From Amycolatopsis azurea DSM 43854 (GTDB lineage: Bacteria > Actinomycetota > Actinomycetes > Mycobacteriales > Pseudonocardiaceae), in contig NZ_MUXN01000020.1 in NCBI RefSeq assembly GCF_001995215.1, positions 277,336 through 335,538 on the forward strand: DNA of 58,203 nt, written 5' to 3'. The translations under genes and the position numbers were made by a program. The notes below the pieces were generated by a model that had not been told where the DNA came from, did no database searches, and saw nothing but the letters and a program-made list of their open reading frames with translations. This document shows positions 42,532 to 49,471 of this stretch, in pieces (positions within the stretch are counted from its first letter, which is position 1; each line of letters begins with the position of its first letter).

Positions 42532-43356
42532 ATGGACGTCGAGCGGAGGCCCGGACGCCGCGGGCGGGTCGCGCGGGGCCCGGCGGAGGACAGCGGACCC
42601 GTCGCCGGATTCGCGCGGCGGTTGTGGGAGCTGAAACGCGCCGCCGGTGACCCGTCGTACGACCGGATGCGCGACGAATACGGCGCGCTCGCTTCCAAGT
42701 CGGCGCTTTCGGCCGCGGCTCGCGGCGAGCGTCTGCCCAGCTGGGAGACGTCCTGGGAGTTCGTCCGCGTGCTGGCCGCCGGGGTGCTCGGCGGTGACGA
42801 GGACGAGGTCCGCCACGAATGGCGCGGTGCTTGGGAACGCGCGCGGGACGCGTTGACCGCCGATCTGGCGCCCGCGGCGCCCGAACCGGCTCCGGACCGA
42901 TCGCGCCGGACGGCGTTCGTCCTCGCCGGGGCCGTCGCGCTCGTGCTCGTCGCGGCGCTGGTGTTCGTCTTCGCGTCTCCGTTCGGTGCCGAGCCCGCCG
43001 CCCCGGCCGGTGACGCGTCGGAGTTCGTCTCCGACGTGACCGTGCCCGACGGCAGCGAGGTCGCGGCCGGATCGACCTTCGTGAAGACGTGGGAGCTCCG
43101 GAACGCGGGAACGGTCGGATGGGTCGGCCGCTATCTGGTGCGCGCCGGTTCGTTCGGGAATCCCGGCGAATGCGGCACGCCCGAACGCGTACCCGTCCCG
43201 CAGACCGCGCCCGGCGAGCACGTGCGCGTCTCCGTCGAGGTCCACGCGCCCGACAGCCCGGGGCATTGCCAGGTGTACTGGAAGATGGCCGACGAACAGG
43301 GCCACATCCTGCTGCCGGACACCCGTGCCGTGTTCTTCTCGGTCCGCGTCATTTGA
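42532..43356 (+). CDS. XRE-like N-terminus, membrane helix and NBR1-type Ig domain
   Basis: 274 residues. The N-terminal 110 residues resemble a helix-turn-helix head used by actinobacterial signalling proteins (FARRLWELKRAAGDPSYDRM, LPSWETSWEFVRVL). A single membrane helix follows (about 128-148), then an extracellular domain with FVKTWELRNAGTVGW, typical of the NBR1 four-tryptophan/FW Ig-like fold. Such proteins may link surface binding to a cytoplasmic partner; this is inference. ATG 42532 follows GGGA loosely. It is divergent from the Pr6Pr gene. Confidence 0.8.
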   Translation: MDVERRPGRRGRVARGPAEDSGPVAGFARRLWELKRAAGDPSYDRMRDEYGALASKSALSAAARGERLPSWETSWEFVRVLAAGVLGGDEDEVRHEWRGAWERARDALTADLAPAAPEPAPDRSRRTAFVLAGAVALVLVAALVFVFASPFGAEPAAPAGDASEFVSDVTVPDGSEVAAGSTFVKTWELRNAGTVGWVGRYLVRAGSFGNPGECGTPERVPVPQTAPGEHVRVSVEVHAPDSPGHCQVYWKMADEQGHILLPDTRAVFFSVRVI

Positions 43357-43473
43357 CCTTCGGGGCCGATGGTCAAAGCGCTGACCTGCATGGACATTGT
43401 CTCTCCGGCCATGGCCATTTCGCGGCCGTGAATCGCTTTCCGAGTGGCCGCCGACGCCTTTAACGTCATCGGC

Positions 43474-43490
43474 GTCCGGGAATTCCGGAC
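43474..43490 (+). promoter_or_regulatory. Palindrome upstream of the secreted protein pair
   Basis: GTCCGGGAATTCCGGAC is a perfect 17-base palindrome 46 bases upstream of the first secreted protein start. A second inverted repeat, TTTGACC/GGTCAAA, lies near 43354-43377. Both are candidate control sites. Confidence 0.4.
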
Positions 43491-43536
43491 GGGGATTTTC
43501 CGAAACACTCTCACATCATTCGCGGAAAGGGAATCC

Positions 43537-43878
43537 ATGCGTCCGTACGTCAAGGTCGCCGCACTGGCCGGGGCCACGCTCACCGTGGCACTTCTGCCGG
43601 TCACCGCCGCACAGGCGGCTCCGGCGCCCGCTTCGGGCAGTGATCCGATCATTACCTGCGAATCCGGCTACCACGGCTGGATGCGCCGGGCCGGAAAGGA
43701 CGCGATCTGCCTCAAGCCGGGCACCCGCACCTGGGACGTCAAGGTCTTCGAATGCGCCGGGGATCTGACGGTGCATTTCAAGAACGGCGAGAAGGCCTAT
43801 TGCGGGGGAAACATGAAAATCGGCCTCGACCTGGCCGTCCAGTCCACTGTCGTCAAGACCGTTGTGGGGAACCGATGA
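43537..43878 (+). CDS. Small secreted four-cysteine protein
   Basis: 113 residues. The signal peptide (KVAALAGATLTVALLPVTAAQAA) is cut near residue 28. The mature part of about 85 residues has four cysteines (ITCESG, AICLKPG, FECAGDL, AYCGGN) that can form two disulfides, and a beta-rich pattern. GGAAAGGGA precedes the ATG. It overlaps the next gene by ATGA, so two exported proteins are made in step. Family not recognised. Confidence 0.75.
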   Translation: MRPYVKVAALAGATLTVALLPVTAAQAAPAPASGSDPIITCESGYHGWMRRAGKDAICLKPGTRTWDVKVFECAGDLTVHFKNGEKAYCGGNMKIGLDLAVQSTVVKTVVGNR

Positions 43879-44252
43879 ACAAGAAACTGCTCGCCGTCGT
43901 CCCGGTCGCGCTGGCCGGCACCCTGCTGATGGCACCGTCCGCTTCGGCGGCGTCGAAGGTCTGTGAGGGCGGGCCGCTGATGGGCGCGTCGACCAAGGTC
44001 GTCGAGGTGAGCGCGGGGCAGAACATCGACATCACCGTGCACAACCACGACTACCGGGGGATGCTCGTCCAGATCATCGACGACACCTTCGACAAGGGTC
44101 TTTGGAGCGGGGGCATCGCACCGGGCAAGGAGCACACGGTGAAACACGGCGTGCTCGGAGAGCCGCCGGTGGGTCACAAGATCCGCTTCGAGGTGACCTC
44201 CAACCTCTCGAACAACTACACCTACAAGATCTCTTCGGACCGCTGCTACTGA
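43875..44252 (+). CDS. Small secreted beta-rich protein coupled to the previous gene
   Basis: 125 residues. Signal peptide (LLAVVPVALAGTLLMAPSASA, cut near residue 26); the mature part has two cysteines (SKVCEGG and SDRCY at the very end) bracketing a beta-rich domain (VSAGQNIDITVHNHDYRGM). The ATG overlaps the stop of the previous gene (43875-43878). The two may form a secreted complex or toxin-inhibitor pair, but nothing proves either. A perfect 48-base palindrome starts 9 bases after the stop. Confidence 0.75.
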   Translation: MNKKLLAVVPVALAGTLLMAPSASAASKVCEGGPLMGASTKVVEVSAGQNIDITVHNHDYRGMLVQIIDDTFDKGLWSGGIAPGKEHTVKHGVLGEPPVGHKIRFEVTSNLSNNYTYKISSDRCY

Positions 44253-44260
44253 CGCGTTTC

Positions 44261-44308
44261 GTCCTCTGGATGCGGTCCTTGCGCGCGCAAGGACCGCATC
44301 CAGAGGAC
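44261..44308. repeat. GGACCGCATCC-family palindrome, full copy
   Basis: A 48-base palindrome with 24-bp arms and no loop, centred on GCGCGC (arm start GTCCTCTGGATGCGGTCC). Its right half plus ACTAATTGC (44279-44315) recurs at 44485-44521, and its left end with the preceding bases (44252-44276) recurs inverted at 28259-28283. Confidence 0.95.
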
Positions 44309-44338
44309 TAATTGCGGTGGTGGGTGGTGGGTCCAGGG

Positions 44339-44384
44339 GTCGTGAGTGGCAAGTCGTGTTCTAACCCCATTTCCCACTCACGAC
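44339..44384. repeat. GTCGTGAGTG-family palindrome, copy 2
   Basis: GTCGTGAGTGG (44339-44349) pairs with CCACTCACGAC (44374-44384). The loop contains GTTCTAAC, the same loop word as in the copy at 29171-29216. Confidence 0.85.
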
Positions 44385-44484
44385 CACTCGGGCCGACGCC
44401 GATGTCCTGGCCAGAGGGCCGGGCGTGTCGCGAATGCCCCGATGAACCCGACCTTCCGCACCAGGTGACCAATTGCGGCGATCT

Positions 44485-44521
44485 TTGCGCGCGCAAGGAC
44501 CGCATCCAGAGGACTAATTGC
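44485..44521. repeat. 37-base direct repeat, truncated GGACCGCATCC copy
   Basis: Identical to 44279-44315, so the two form direct repeats 206 bases apart. The left palindrome arm is missing. The stop codon of the ligase gene lies inside this copy (CTA at 44514-44516). Confidence 0.9.
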
Positions 44522-46031
44522 CGGGCTTGAGGAGGCCCCGGACGGTGTCGATGGTGTCGGCGTCCGTGGCCTCCTTGTCCGGCCGGTACCGCACGACCCG
44601 CGCGAAGCGCAGCGCCAGACCGCCCGGGTACCGCGTGCTGACCTGAGCCCCGTCGAGTTCGATCTCGACGACGAGCTCCGGCCGCACGTGGACCGCCCAG
44701 TCCGTGCGATGGGTCTCGATCTCCTGGAACGTCTTCGTCTGCCACGACAGCAGCTCGTCCGTCATGCCCTTGAACGTCTTGCCGACCATGATCGGCGGCC
44801 CGCCGTCGGGGTCACGCGCGCCGAGATGCAGGTTCGACAGCGTGCCCGTGCGCCTGCCGTGCCCCCATTCCGCGGCGAGCACGATCAGATCGATCGTGTG
44901 CACCGGTTTCACCTTGAGCCAAGCGCGCCCGCGGCGGCCGGCCGCGTACGGCGACGCGAGGTCCTTGACCATCACGCCCTCGTGCCCGGCGGCCATCGCC
45001 GCTTCCAGCACGTCGGCGGCGGACGACGGCGCGATCTCTCCGGGGATGACGTGCTCTCCGGCGACCTTCCGCAGCGCGGCGTTCCGTTCGGACAACGGCG
45101 CGTCCAGCAGGTCGGCGCCGTCGAGGTGCAGGCAGTCGAAGAAGTACGGCCGCAGCAGCAGCGCCTTGACCTGCTCTTCGCGTGAGCTGCCGAACCGGCT
45201 CATCGTGTCCTGGAACGGCCTCGGCCTGCCGTCGTCGGTCAGGGCCAGCGTCTCCCCGTCGAGCACCACCGACGTGCAGGGCAGCGAACGCACGAGATCC
45301 ACCAGCTCACCGACGCTGCCGGTGATCTCCCGCAGCGTCCGGGTGTAGACGTGCACCTCGTCGCCTTCGCGATGGACCTGGATCCGCGCACCGTCCATTT
45401 TGTACTCGATCAGCGCCTCGGCATGCTCGGTGACCGCTTCTTCCAGCGACTCCGCCGGCGACGCCAGCATCGGCCGGATCGGCCTGCCCAGGGCCAGCTT
45501 GAACTCCGCCAGCCGCTCCCGGCCGCCGGTCATCGCCACGAGACCCGTCACCGGCAACTGCCCGGACAGCATGAACGCCCGCCGGACCTCCTCGCCCGGG
45601 ATCTCGGACGCCGCCGCGATGGCGTCCACCATGATCCCTTCGAGCGCGCCTTGGCGCAGCTCGCCGGTGAGCAGCCGGAACAGGAACTCCTGCTCGTCCT
45701 TCGTCATCCTGGTGAACAGCGCCCGCAACGTGTCCGCGCGCAGCTTCACCGACCCCGGACCGGACGCCGCCCCCACCGTGCCGAAGGCCGTGTCGACCTC
45801 GGCCACGGTCAACGACGGCTCGTCGGCCGGAGCCGCCTTCAGCTCGGCCAGCGTCCGCCAGCCGGTGCCGATGCGGCCCTGCGTCGGCTGCCCGGTGAGG
45901 AACGCGACGACCGCGGGAAGCTCCGGTTCGTCCGCGGCGCGCAGCAGTGCGGCCAGGGTGGCGATCTTCGCCTTCCTGGACCTCGTGGCGGCCAGTTCGG
46001 CCGACGCGGTCACCACCGCGGTGAGCAACAT
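44514..46031 (-). CDS. ligB: ATP-dependent DNA ligase (LigB type)
   Basis: 505 residues. An N-terminal helical DNA-binding domain precedes the nucleotidyltransferase with motif I EYKMDGARIQVHR (lysine adenylated), motif III DCLHLDG, motif IV EGVMVKD and motif V AWLKVKP, then an OB domain. It seals nicks using ATP; mycobacterial LigB (Rv3062) is the closest known type, a non-essential accessory ligase. ATG 46031 lacks a strong ribosome site. The last two residues and the stop codon lie within a dispersed repeat, so the native C-terminus may have been reset by repeat arrival. Confidence 0.93.
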   Translation of the reverse strand: MLLTAVVTASAELAATRSRKAKIATLAALLRAADEPELPAVVAFLTGQPTQGRIGTGWRTLAELKAAPADEPSLTVAEVDTAFGTVGAASGPGSVKLRADTLRALFTRMTKDEQEFLFRLLTGELRQGALEGIMVDAIAAASEIPGEEVRRAFMLSGQLPVTGLVAMTGGRERLAEFKLALGRPIRPMLASPAESLEEAVTEHAEALIEYKMDGARIQVHREGDEVHVYTRTLREITGSVGELVDLVRSLPCTSVVLDGETLALTDDGRPRPFQDTMSRFGSSREEQVKALLLRPYFFDCLHLDGADLLDAPLSERNAALRKVAGEHVIPGEIAPSSAADVLEAAMAAGHEGVMVKDLASPYAAGRRGRAWLKVKPVHTIDLIVLAAEWGHGRRTGTLSNLHLGARDPDGGPPIMVGKTFKGMTDELLSWQTKTFQEIETHRTDWAVHVRPELVVEIELDGAQVSTRYPGGLALRFARVVRYRPDKEATDADTIDTVRGLLKPGN

Positions 46032-46077
46032 GGGTCCATCATGAACCCGGGGACCGACAGTTTCCCGCCGAACGCGT

Positions 46078-46920
46078 TCAGGCGTGCGCGGGATCGGCGA
46101 CCCAACTGGCGAGCAGGCCGAGTGCCCGCTCGCTGTCGGAGGCGGGTTCGGCGGTGTAGATCACCAGGGCCAGGTCCGGATCGTCGGGCAGCCGCAACGT
46201 CTCGTAGCGCAGCCGGAGTTCACCTACGATCGGGTTGATCATCACCTTCCACGCGTGCGCCTTCTCGCGCACGGTGTGCTTCGCCCACAGCTTCCGGAAC
46301 TCCTCGCTGCCGAGGGAGAGCTCGCCCACGAGCTGGGCGAGGTACGGGTCGTCCGGGTACTTCCCGCTCTCGGAGCGAAGGTTCGCCACGACCTCCTTCG
46401 CCACGGTCGCCCACTCCGGATGCAGCTCGCGGGCGTGCTCGTCGAGGAAGAACATCTTCGGGATGTTGCGTTCGCCGGGCGGCCTGGCGCTGAAGTCGAA
46501 GGACAGCGCGCCGCCGAGCGGGTTCCAGGCCAGCACGTCCAGATAGCGGCCGAAGACGAACGCCGGGGACTGGATCGCGTTCAGCATCTGCTGGAGTTCC
46601 GGCCGGATCCGCTGCGCCCGCGGCCGCGCGACGCGTTTGCGTTTCGGGGCGGCCAGATTGCGCAGGTAGGTCTCCTCGTCGCGGTGCAGCCGCAGCGCCC
46701 GGCTCAGCGATTCGAGGACAGAATCGGACACGTTGCGCGCCCGGCCCTGCTCCAGCCGCGTGTAGTAGTCGACGCTGATCCCGGCCAGCTGCGCGAGTTC
46801 CTCACGCCGCAGCCCGGCGACCCGCCGCTGGTTGAACCCGGTCGGGAGGCCGAGGTCGGCCGGATCCAGCGCGGCCCTGCGTGCCTTGAGGAAGTCGCCC
46901 AGTTCGGCCGTCTCGGTCAT
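46078..46920 (-). CDS. XRE-family regulator with MmyB-like ligand domain
   Basis: 280 residues. The N-terminal helix-turn-helix (RRVAGLRREELAQLAGISVDYYTRLEQGR) is followed by an MmyB-type PAS-like domain (SPAFVFGRYLDVLAWNPLGGAL, VVANLRSESGKYPDDP, HTVREKAHAWKVMINPIVGELRL). Such regulators control nearby oxidoreductase or efflux genes in actinobacteria; the target here is unclear. ATG 46920 has GATACT 7 bases upstream and no ribosome site, so it is probably leaderless. A nine-codon extension is unsupported. Confidence 0.92.
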   Translation of the reverse strand: MTETAELGDFLKARRAALDPADLGLPTGFNQRRVAGLRREELAQLAGISVDYYTRLEQGRARNVSDSVLESLSRALRLHRDEETYLRNLAAPKRKRVARPRAQRIRPELQQMLNAIQSPAFVFGRYLDVLAWNPLGGALSFDFSARPPGERNIPKMFFLDEHARELHPEWATVAKEVVANLRSESGKYPDDPYLAQLVGELSLGSEEFRKLWAKHTVREKAHAWKVMINPIVGELRLRYETLRLPDDPDLALVIYTAEPASDSERALGLLASWVADPAHA

Positions 46921-47562
46921 GTCGACAAGTATCCCGCAGCCGGTCACTCCCAGCCTGGCCCTGCTGGACCCAGGCTGGTCGTGGCCGGAGCGGCGGCGAG
47001 GCGTTCGGTCGGGGTGGTCGTGAGTGATGGATTCGGGTCAGAGTCGACCGTATCTCAGGTACCTGCTGGGTTCTGGCCGCGGCGGAGCGCAAGCCCTGTC
47101 CGTGAAGGCCTCCTTGCCTACCCTGAAGGTAGCGAAGGAGGCCTTCACTACCTGGTGATCACCACCTTCGCCCCAGGCGCACCAGCAGCCACAGCGGCTG
47201 CGCGTGAAGGCCCCCTTCACGCGGCTCAGCCGAGGAAACTCGACCTTCACACCTTCCCCTGTACGTGAAGGCCCCCTTCCTTGCGCTAGGCGCAAGGAAG
47301 GGGGCCTTCATGTACAGCAAGCAGACAGGATCGCCAGTGGCTGTTCGCTCCGTGGGGTCGTGAGTGGCGATTGTGCTGTACCGCCCGCCGGGGCAGTGCG
47401 TCCCGAGCGCCACGTTCGAGACGATGAGCGTCCCAAGCGTGGCGCTCGGGACATACTCACCAGCCCGCCACAGGGAAACCCGCTCACCCGCGACTTATGG
47501 ACCAGTCGGGAGGGTGTGTTCTGGATCTGTTCCCAGGACCAAAGAGCCGACATCGTGGAGGC
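46921..47562. repeat. Mosaic of intergenic palindromes
   Basis: No gene is seen in these 642 bases. In order: GTCGTGAGTG (47017-47026); GTGAAGGCCTCCTT/AAGGAGGCCTTCAC (47102-47148) with inner CTACC/GGTAG; a second GTGAAGG...CCTTCAC (47204-47250); the GTACGTGAAGG hairpin (47261-47315), 26-bp arms with one G-U-type mismatch; GTCGTGAGTGGCGA (47357-47370); and GTCCCGAGCGCCACG with its complement (47400-47452). 47017-47250 aligns with 57829-57957. Confidence 0.85.
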
Positions 47563-48657
47563 GTGGACAGCGAACGAAGAGGTGTGACGGTCGGCGTGCT
47601 GGGGGTGCTGATCGTCGGCGCGTCCGTGCCGGTGACGGGAATGCTCGACGCCTACCCGGTGATCACCGGGCAGGCACTCCGCTACGCGCTGGCGGGAGTC
47701 CTCCTGCTGGCGTGGGCGCGGTTGCGCGGACAGCCGATGCCGCTGCCGGGCCGGCGCGACTGGCCCGCGCTGATCGCCCTCGCGGCGACCGGGATGATCG
47801 GCTTCCAGGCGTGCCTGCTGTTCGCGCAGCGCTACGCCGAACCCGGACTGGTCGCCGCCTTCCTCGGCGGTACGCCGCTGGTGCTCGCGCTCGCCGGCCC
47901 GCTGGCCAAGGGAAAACGGCCGTCGTGGGCACCGGTGGCCGGGGCGGTGCTCGCCGGGCTCGGGATCGCGGTGCTGTCCGGCGGCGGCGCCGCGCGCTGG
48001 CAGGGACTGGTGCTCGCGGCGCTGGCGATGGTGTGCGAAGCGCTGTTCACCTTGCTCGTCATCGGCGTGCTCGAACGCCTCGGGCCGTTGGCGACCGCGA
48101 CCTGGAGTTGTTGCGCGGCGGGCGTCGGCGGCGCGGCGGTCGGCACGGTCGCCGACCCGTCCGGCGCCTGGGCGTGGCCGGACGGGCGGGAGCTGATCGC
48201 GCTCGGCTATCTGACGGTCGTCGTCACCGCGATCGCGTTTCTCCTGTGGTACTCGGCGGTTTCGGTGCTGGGCGCCGACCGGGCGGGGGTGCTGGTCGGG
48301 CTGATGCCGGTCTCCGGACTGGCCGTCTCGCTCCTGCTCGGCATGCAGGATTTCCGGTTCTCCCAGCTGATCGGCGTCGCGCTGGTGTCTTCAGGCGTCG
48401 TGATCGGCCTGCGCCGCAAGCGAGATGAGCTTGGCGCACTTGACGTCGAAGTGCTTGACGACGTCGCCGCCGATGACCGCGACCATGACCGCGCGCAGCG
48501 GCCCGGCGAGGGTGATCTCCTGGACGAACTCCGTCCCGCCGTCGACCGCGGTCAGGCGCAGCGCGAGATCCATGGCGCCGAGCGGAATCGGCTGGCGGAT
48601 GGCGATCTCGCGGTCCTGGACGAACGACGTGATCGTGAACGGCTCGGCGACCCGTGA
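47563..48657 (+). CDS. EamA/DMT-family transporter with antisense-derived tail
   Basis: 364 residues. Ten membrane helices in two EamA halves (LIVGASVPVTGML, GLVAAFLGGTPLVLALAGPL, AFLLWYSAVSVLGADRAG) end near residue 285 at GLRRKR, the usual end for the family. The remaining 80 residues are Asp/Arg/Glu-rich and are read from the strand opposite the SRPBCC pseudogene, so they look like read-through after loss of the native stop. Substrate unknown. The start is uncertain: GTG 47563 has GGAGG only one base upstream and GTG 47584 is another choice. Confidence 0.8.
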   Translation: MDSERRGVTVGVLGVLIVGASVPVTGMLDAYPVITGQALRYALAGVLLLAWARLRGQPMPLPGRRDWPALIALAATGMIGFQACLLFAQRYAEPGLVAAFLGGTPLVLALAGPLAKGKRPSWAPVAGAVLAGLGIAVLSGGGAARWQGLVLAALAMVCEALFTLLVIGVLERLGPLATATWSCCAAGVGGAAVGTVADPSGAWAWPDGRELIALGYLTVVVTAIAFLLWYSAVSVLGADRAGVLVGLMPVSGLAVSLLLGMQDFRFSQLIGVALVSSGVVIGLRRKRDELGALDVEVLDDVAADDRDHDRAQRPGEGDLLDELRPAVDRGQAQREIHGAERNRLADGDLAVLDERRDRERLGDP

Positions 48658-48846
48658 GTGCACGCGGCCGCGCACGGCCCCGGACGGGACGAGGAAACCG
48701 GTCGTCCCCACCGAGGCGGGGCCGTGCAGTTCGGCGCCGGTGAGGTCCGGATCCCAGTCCGGTCAGCGGGTGAAGTCGGCCAGCGACGGCCAGAGCGCGG
48801 ACGGCGGGCAGGGGAGGATCTCGCGGGAGGTTCTGGTCCAGGTCAT
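48391..48846 (-). pseudogene. SRPBCC-family gene with one in-frame stop
   Basis: Read from ATG 48846, one frame runs to a TGA at 48393-48391 (152 codons) but is broken by a TGA at 48765-48763. Across the stop the sequence reads WPSLADFTR, stop, PDWDPDLTGAEL. SRPBCC proteins have Trp-Pro at this spot (FTRWPDW pattern), so a TGG-to-TGA change is likely. The rest (SRVAEPFTITSFVQDREIAI, GGTEFVQEITLAGPL) is a normal START-like lipid-binding fold. It is divergent from TetR around a shared operator and overlaps the transporter 3' end by 267 bases. Confidence 0.78.
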
Positions 48847-48858
48847 ACCCGGACGATA

Positions 48859-48879
48859 TACGGAACTGCCAGTCTCGTA
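48859..48879. promoter_or_regulatory. TetR-type operator in the divergent promoter
   Basis: A 21-base near-palindrome, TACG-GA-ACTG-C-CAGT-CT-CGTA, differs from perfect symmetry only at the GA/CT pairs. It overlaps the -10 element TAAACT (48878-48883) of the TetR gene, fitting autorepression and control of the SRPBCC gene. Confidence 0.7.
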
Positions 48880-48889
48880 AACTGAGGGC

Positions 48890-49471
48890 ATGGCGAGAGG
48901 CAGGCCGAGGGAAGAGGGAATCGACGACGCGGTCCGCGAGGCCGTGCGGGTGTTGCTGACCGAAACCGGTTACCAGCGCTGCACGATCGACGCGGTCGCG
49001 GCGCGGGCGGGTGTCGGCAAGGCCGCGGTGTACCGGCGGTGGCGGTCGAAGGCGGAACTCGTGTTCGCCGCGGTGATCCACCCCGTCGAACTCGAACCGC
49101 CGGAGGACACCGGTTCGCTGCGGGGTGACGTGGCGGCGGTCCTCGAAGTGATCCAGTCCTCTTTGGACAGTGTGGAGCTGCGACAGGCGCTGCCGTCGCT
49201 GCTCGCCGACGTCCGGGCGGATCCGGCGCTGGAAGCGCGGTTCGGCGAGGTCTTCCTCGGACGTGAACGCGGATATCTGGTCCTGATGCTGGAAAGGGCC
49301 GTCGCGAGAGGGGAACTCTCGCGACGGCCCGATCCGGCGTTGGTCCACGCGATCCTGCTCGGCCCGGTGCTGACCTGGCTGCACCTGTTCACCGAGGAAC
49401 CGCCTGCGGGTGGGCTGGCGGCTTCGCTGGCCTCACCGCTTCACGCGGCCGTGGTCGCGCTCGGTGCTTAG
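48890..49471 (+). CDS. TetR/AcrR family regulator
   Basis: 193 residues. The N-terminal helix-turn-helix is typical (TGYQRCTIDAVAARAGVGKAAVYRRWRSK), with a C-terminal ligand domain of the TetR_C type. It is preceded by the operator at 48859-48879, and TAAACT lies 6 bases before the ATG, so it is probably leaderless and self-regulated. Its obvious partner is the divergent SRPBCC gene, now broken. An internal perfect 15-bp hairpin lies at 49296-49330. Its stop overlaps the fumC stop by four bases. Confidence 0.93.
   Translation: MARGRPREEGIDDAVREAVRVLLTETGYQRCTIDAVAARAGVGKAAVYRRWRSKAELVFAAVIHPVELEPPEDTGSLRGDVAAVLEVIQSSLDSVELRQALPSLLADVRADPALEARFGEVFLGRERGYLVLMLERAVARGELSRRPDPALVHAILLGPVLTWLHLFTEEPPAGGLAASLASPLHAAVVALGA
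49296..49330. repeat. Perfect hairpin inside the TetR coding region
   Basis: GGGCCGTCGCGAGAG and its exact complement (15 bp) with a GGGAA loop lie within codons for ERAVARGELSRRP. It resembles the intergenic terminators but is intragenic. Confidence 0.85.

Noticed and set aside
46921..47562. An insertion sequence or integron in the repeat mosaic.
   Set aside because: No transposase or integrase frame and no matching terminal repeats with target duplication were found.
48763..48765. In-frame TGA as selenocysteine.
   Set aside because: The family has Trp here, the site is not catalytic Cys, and no selenocysteine insertion hairpin directly downstream is evident.
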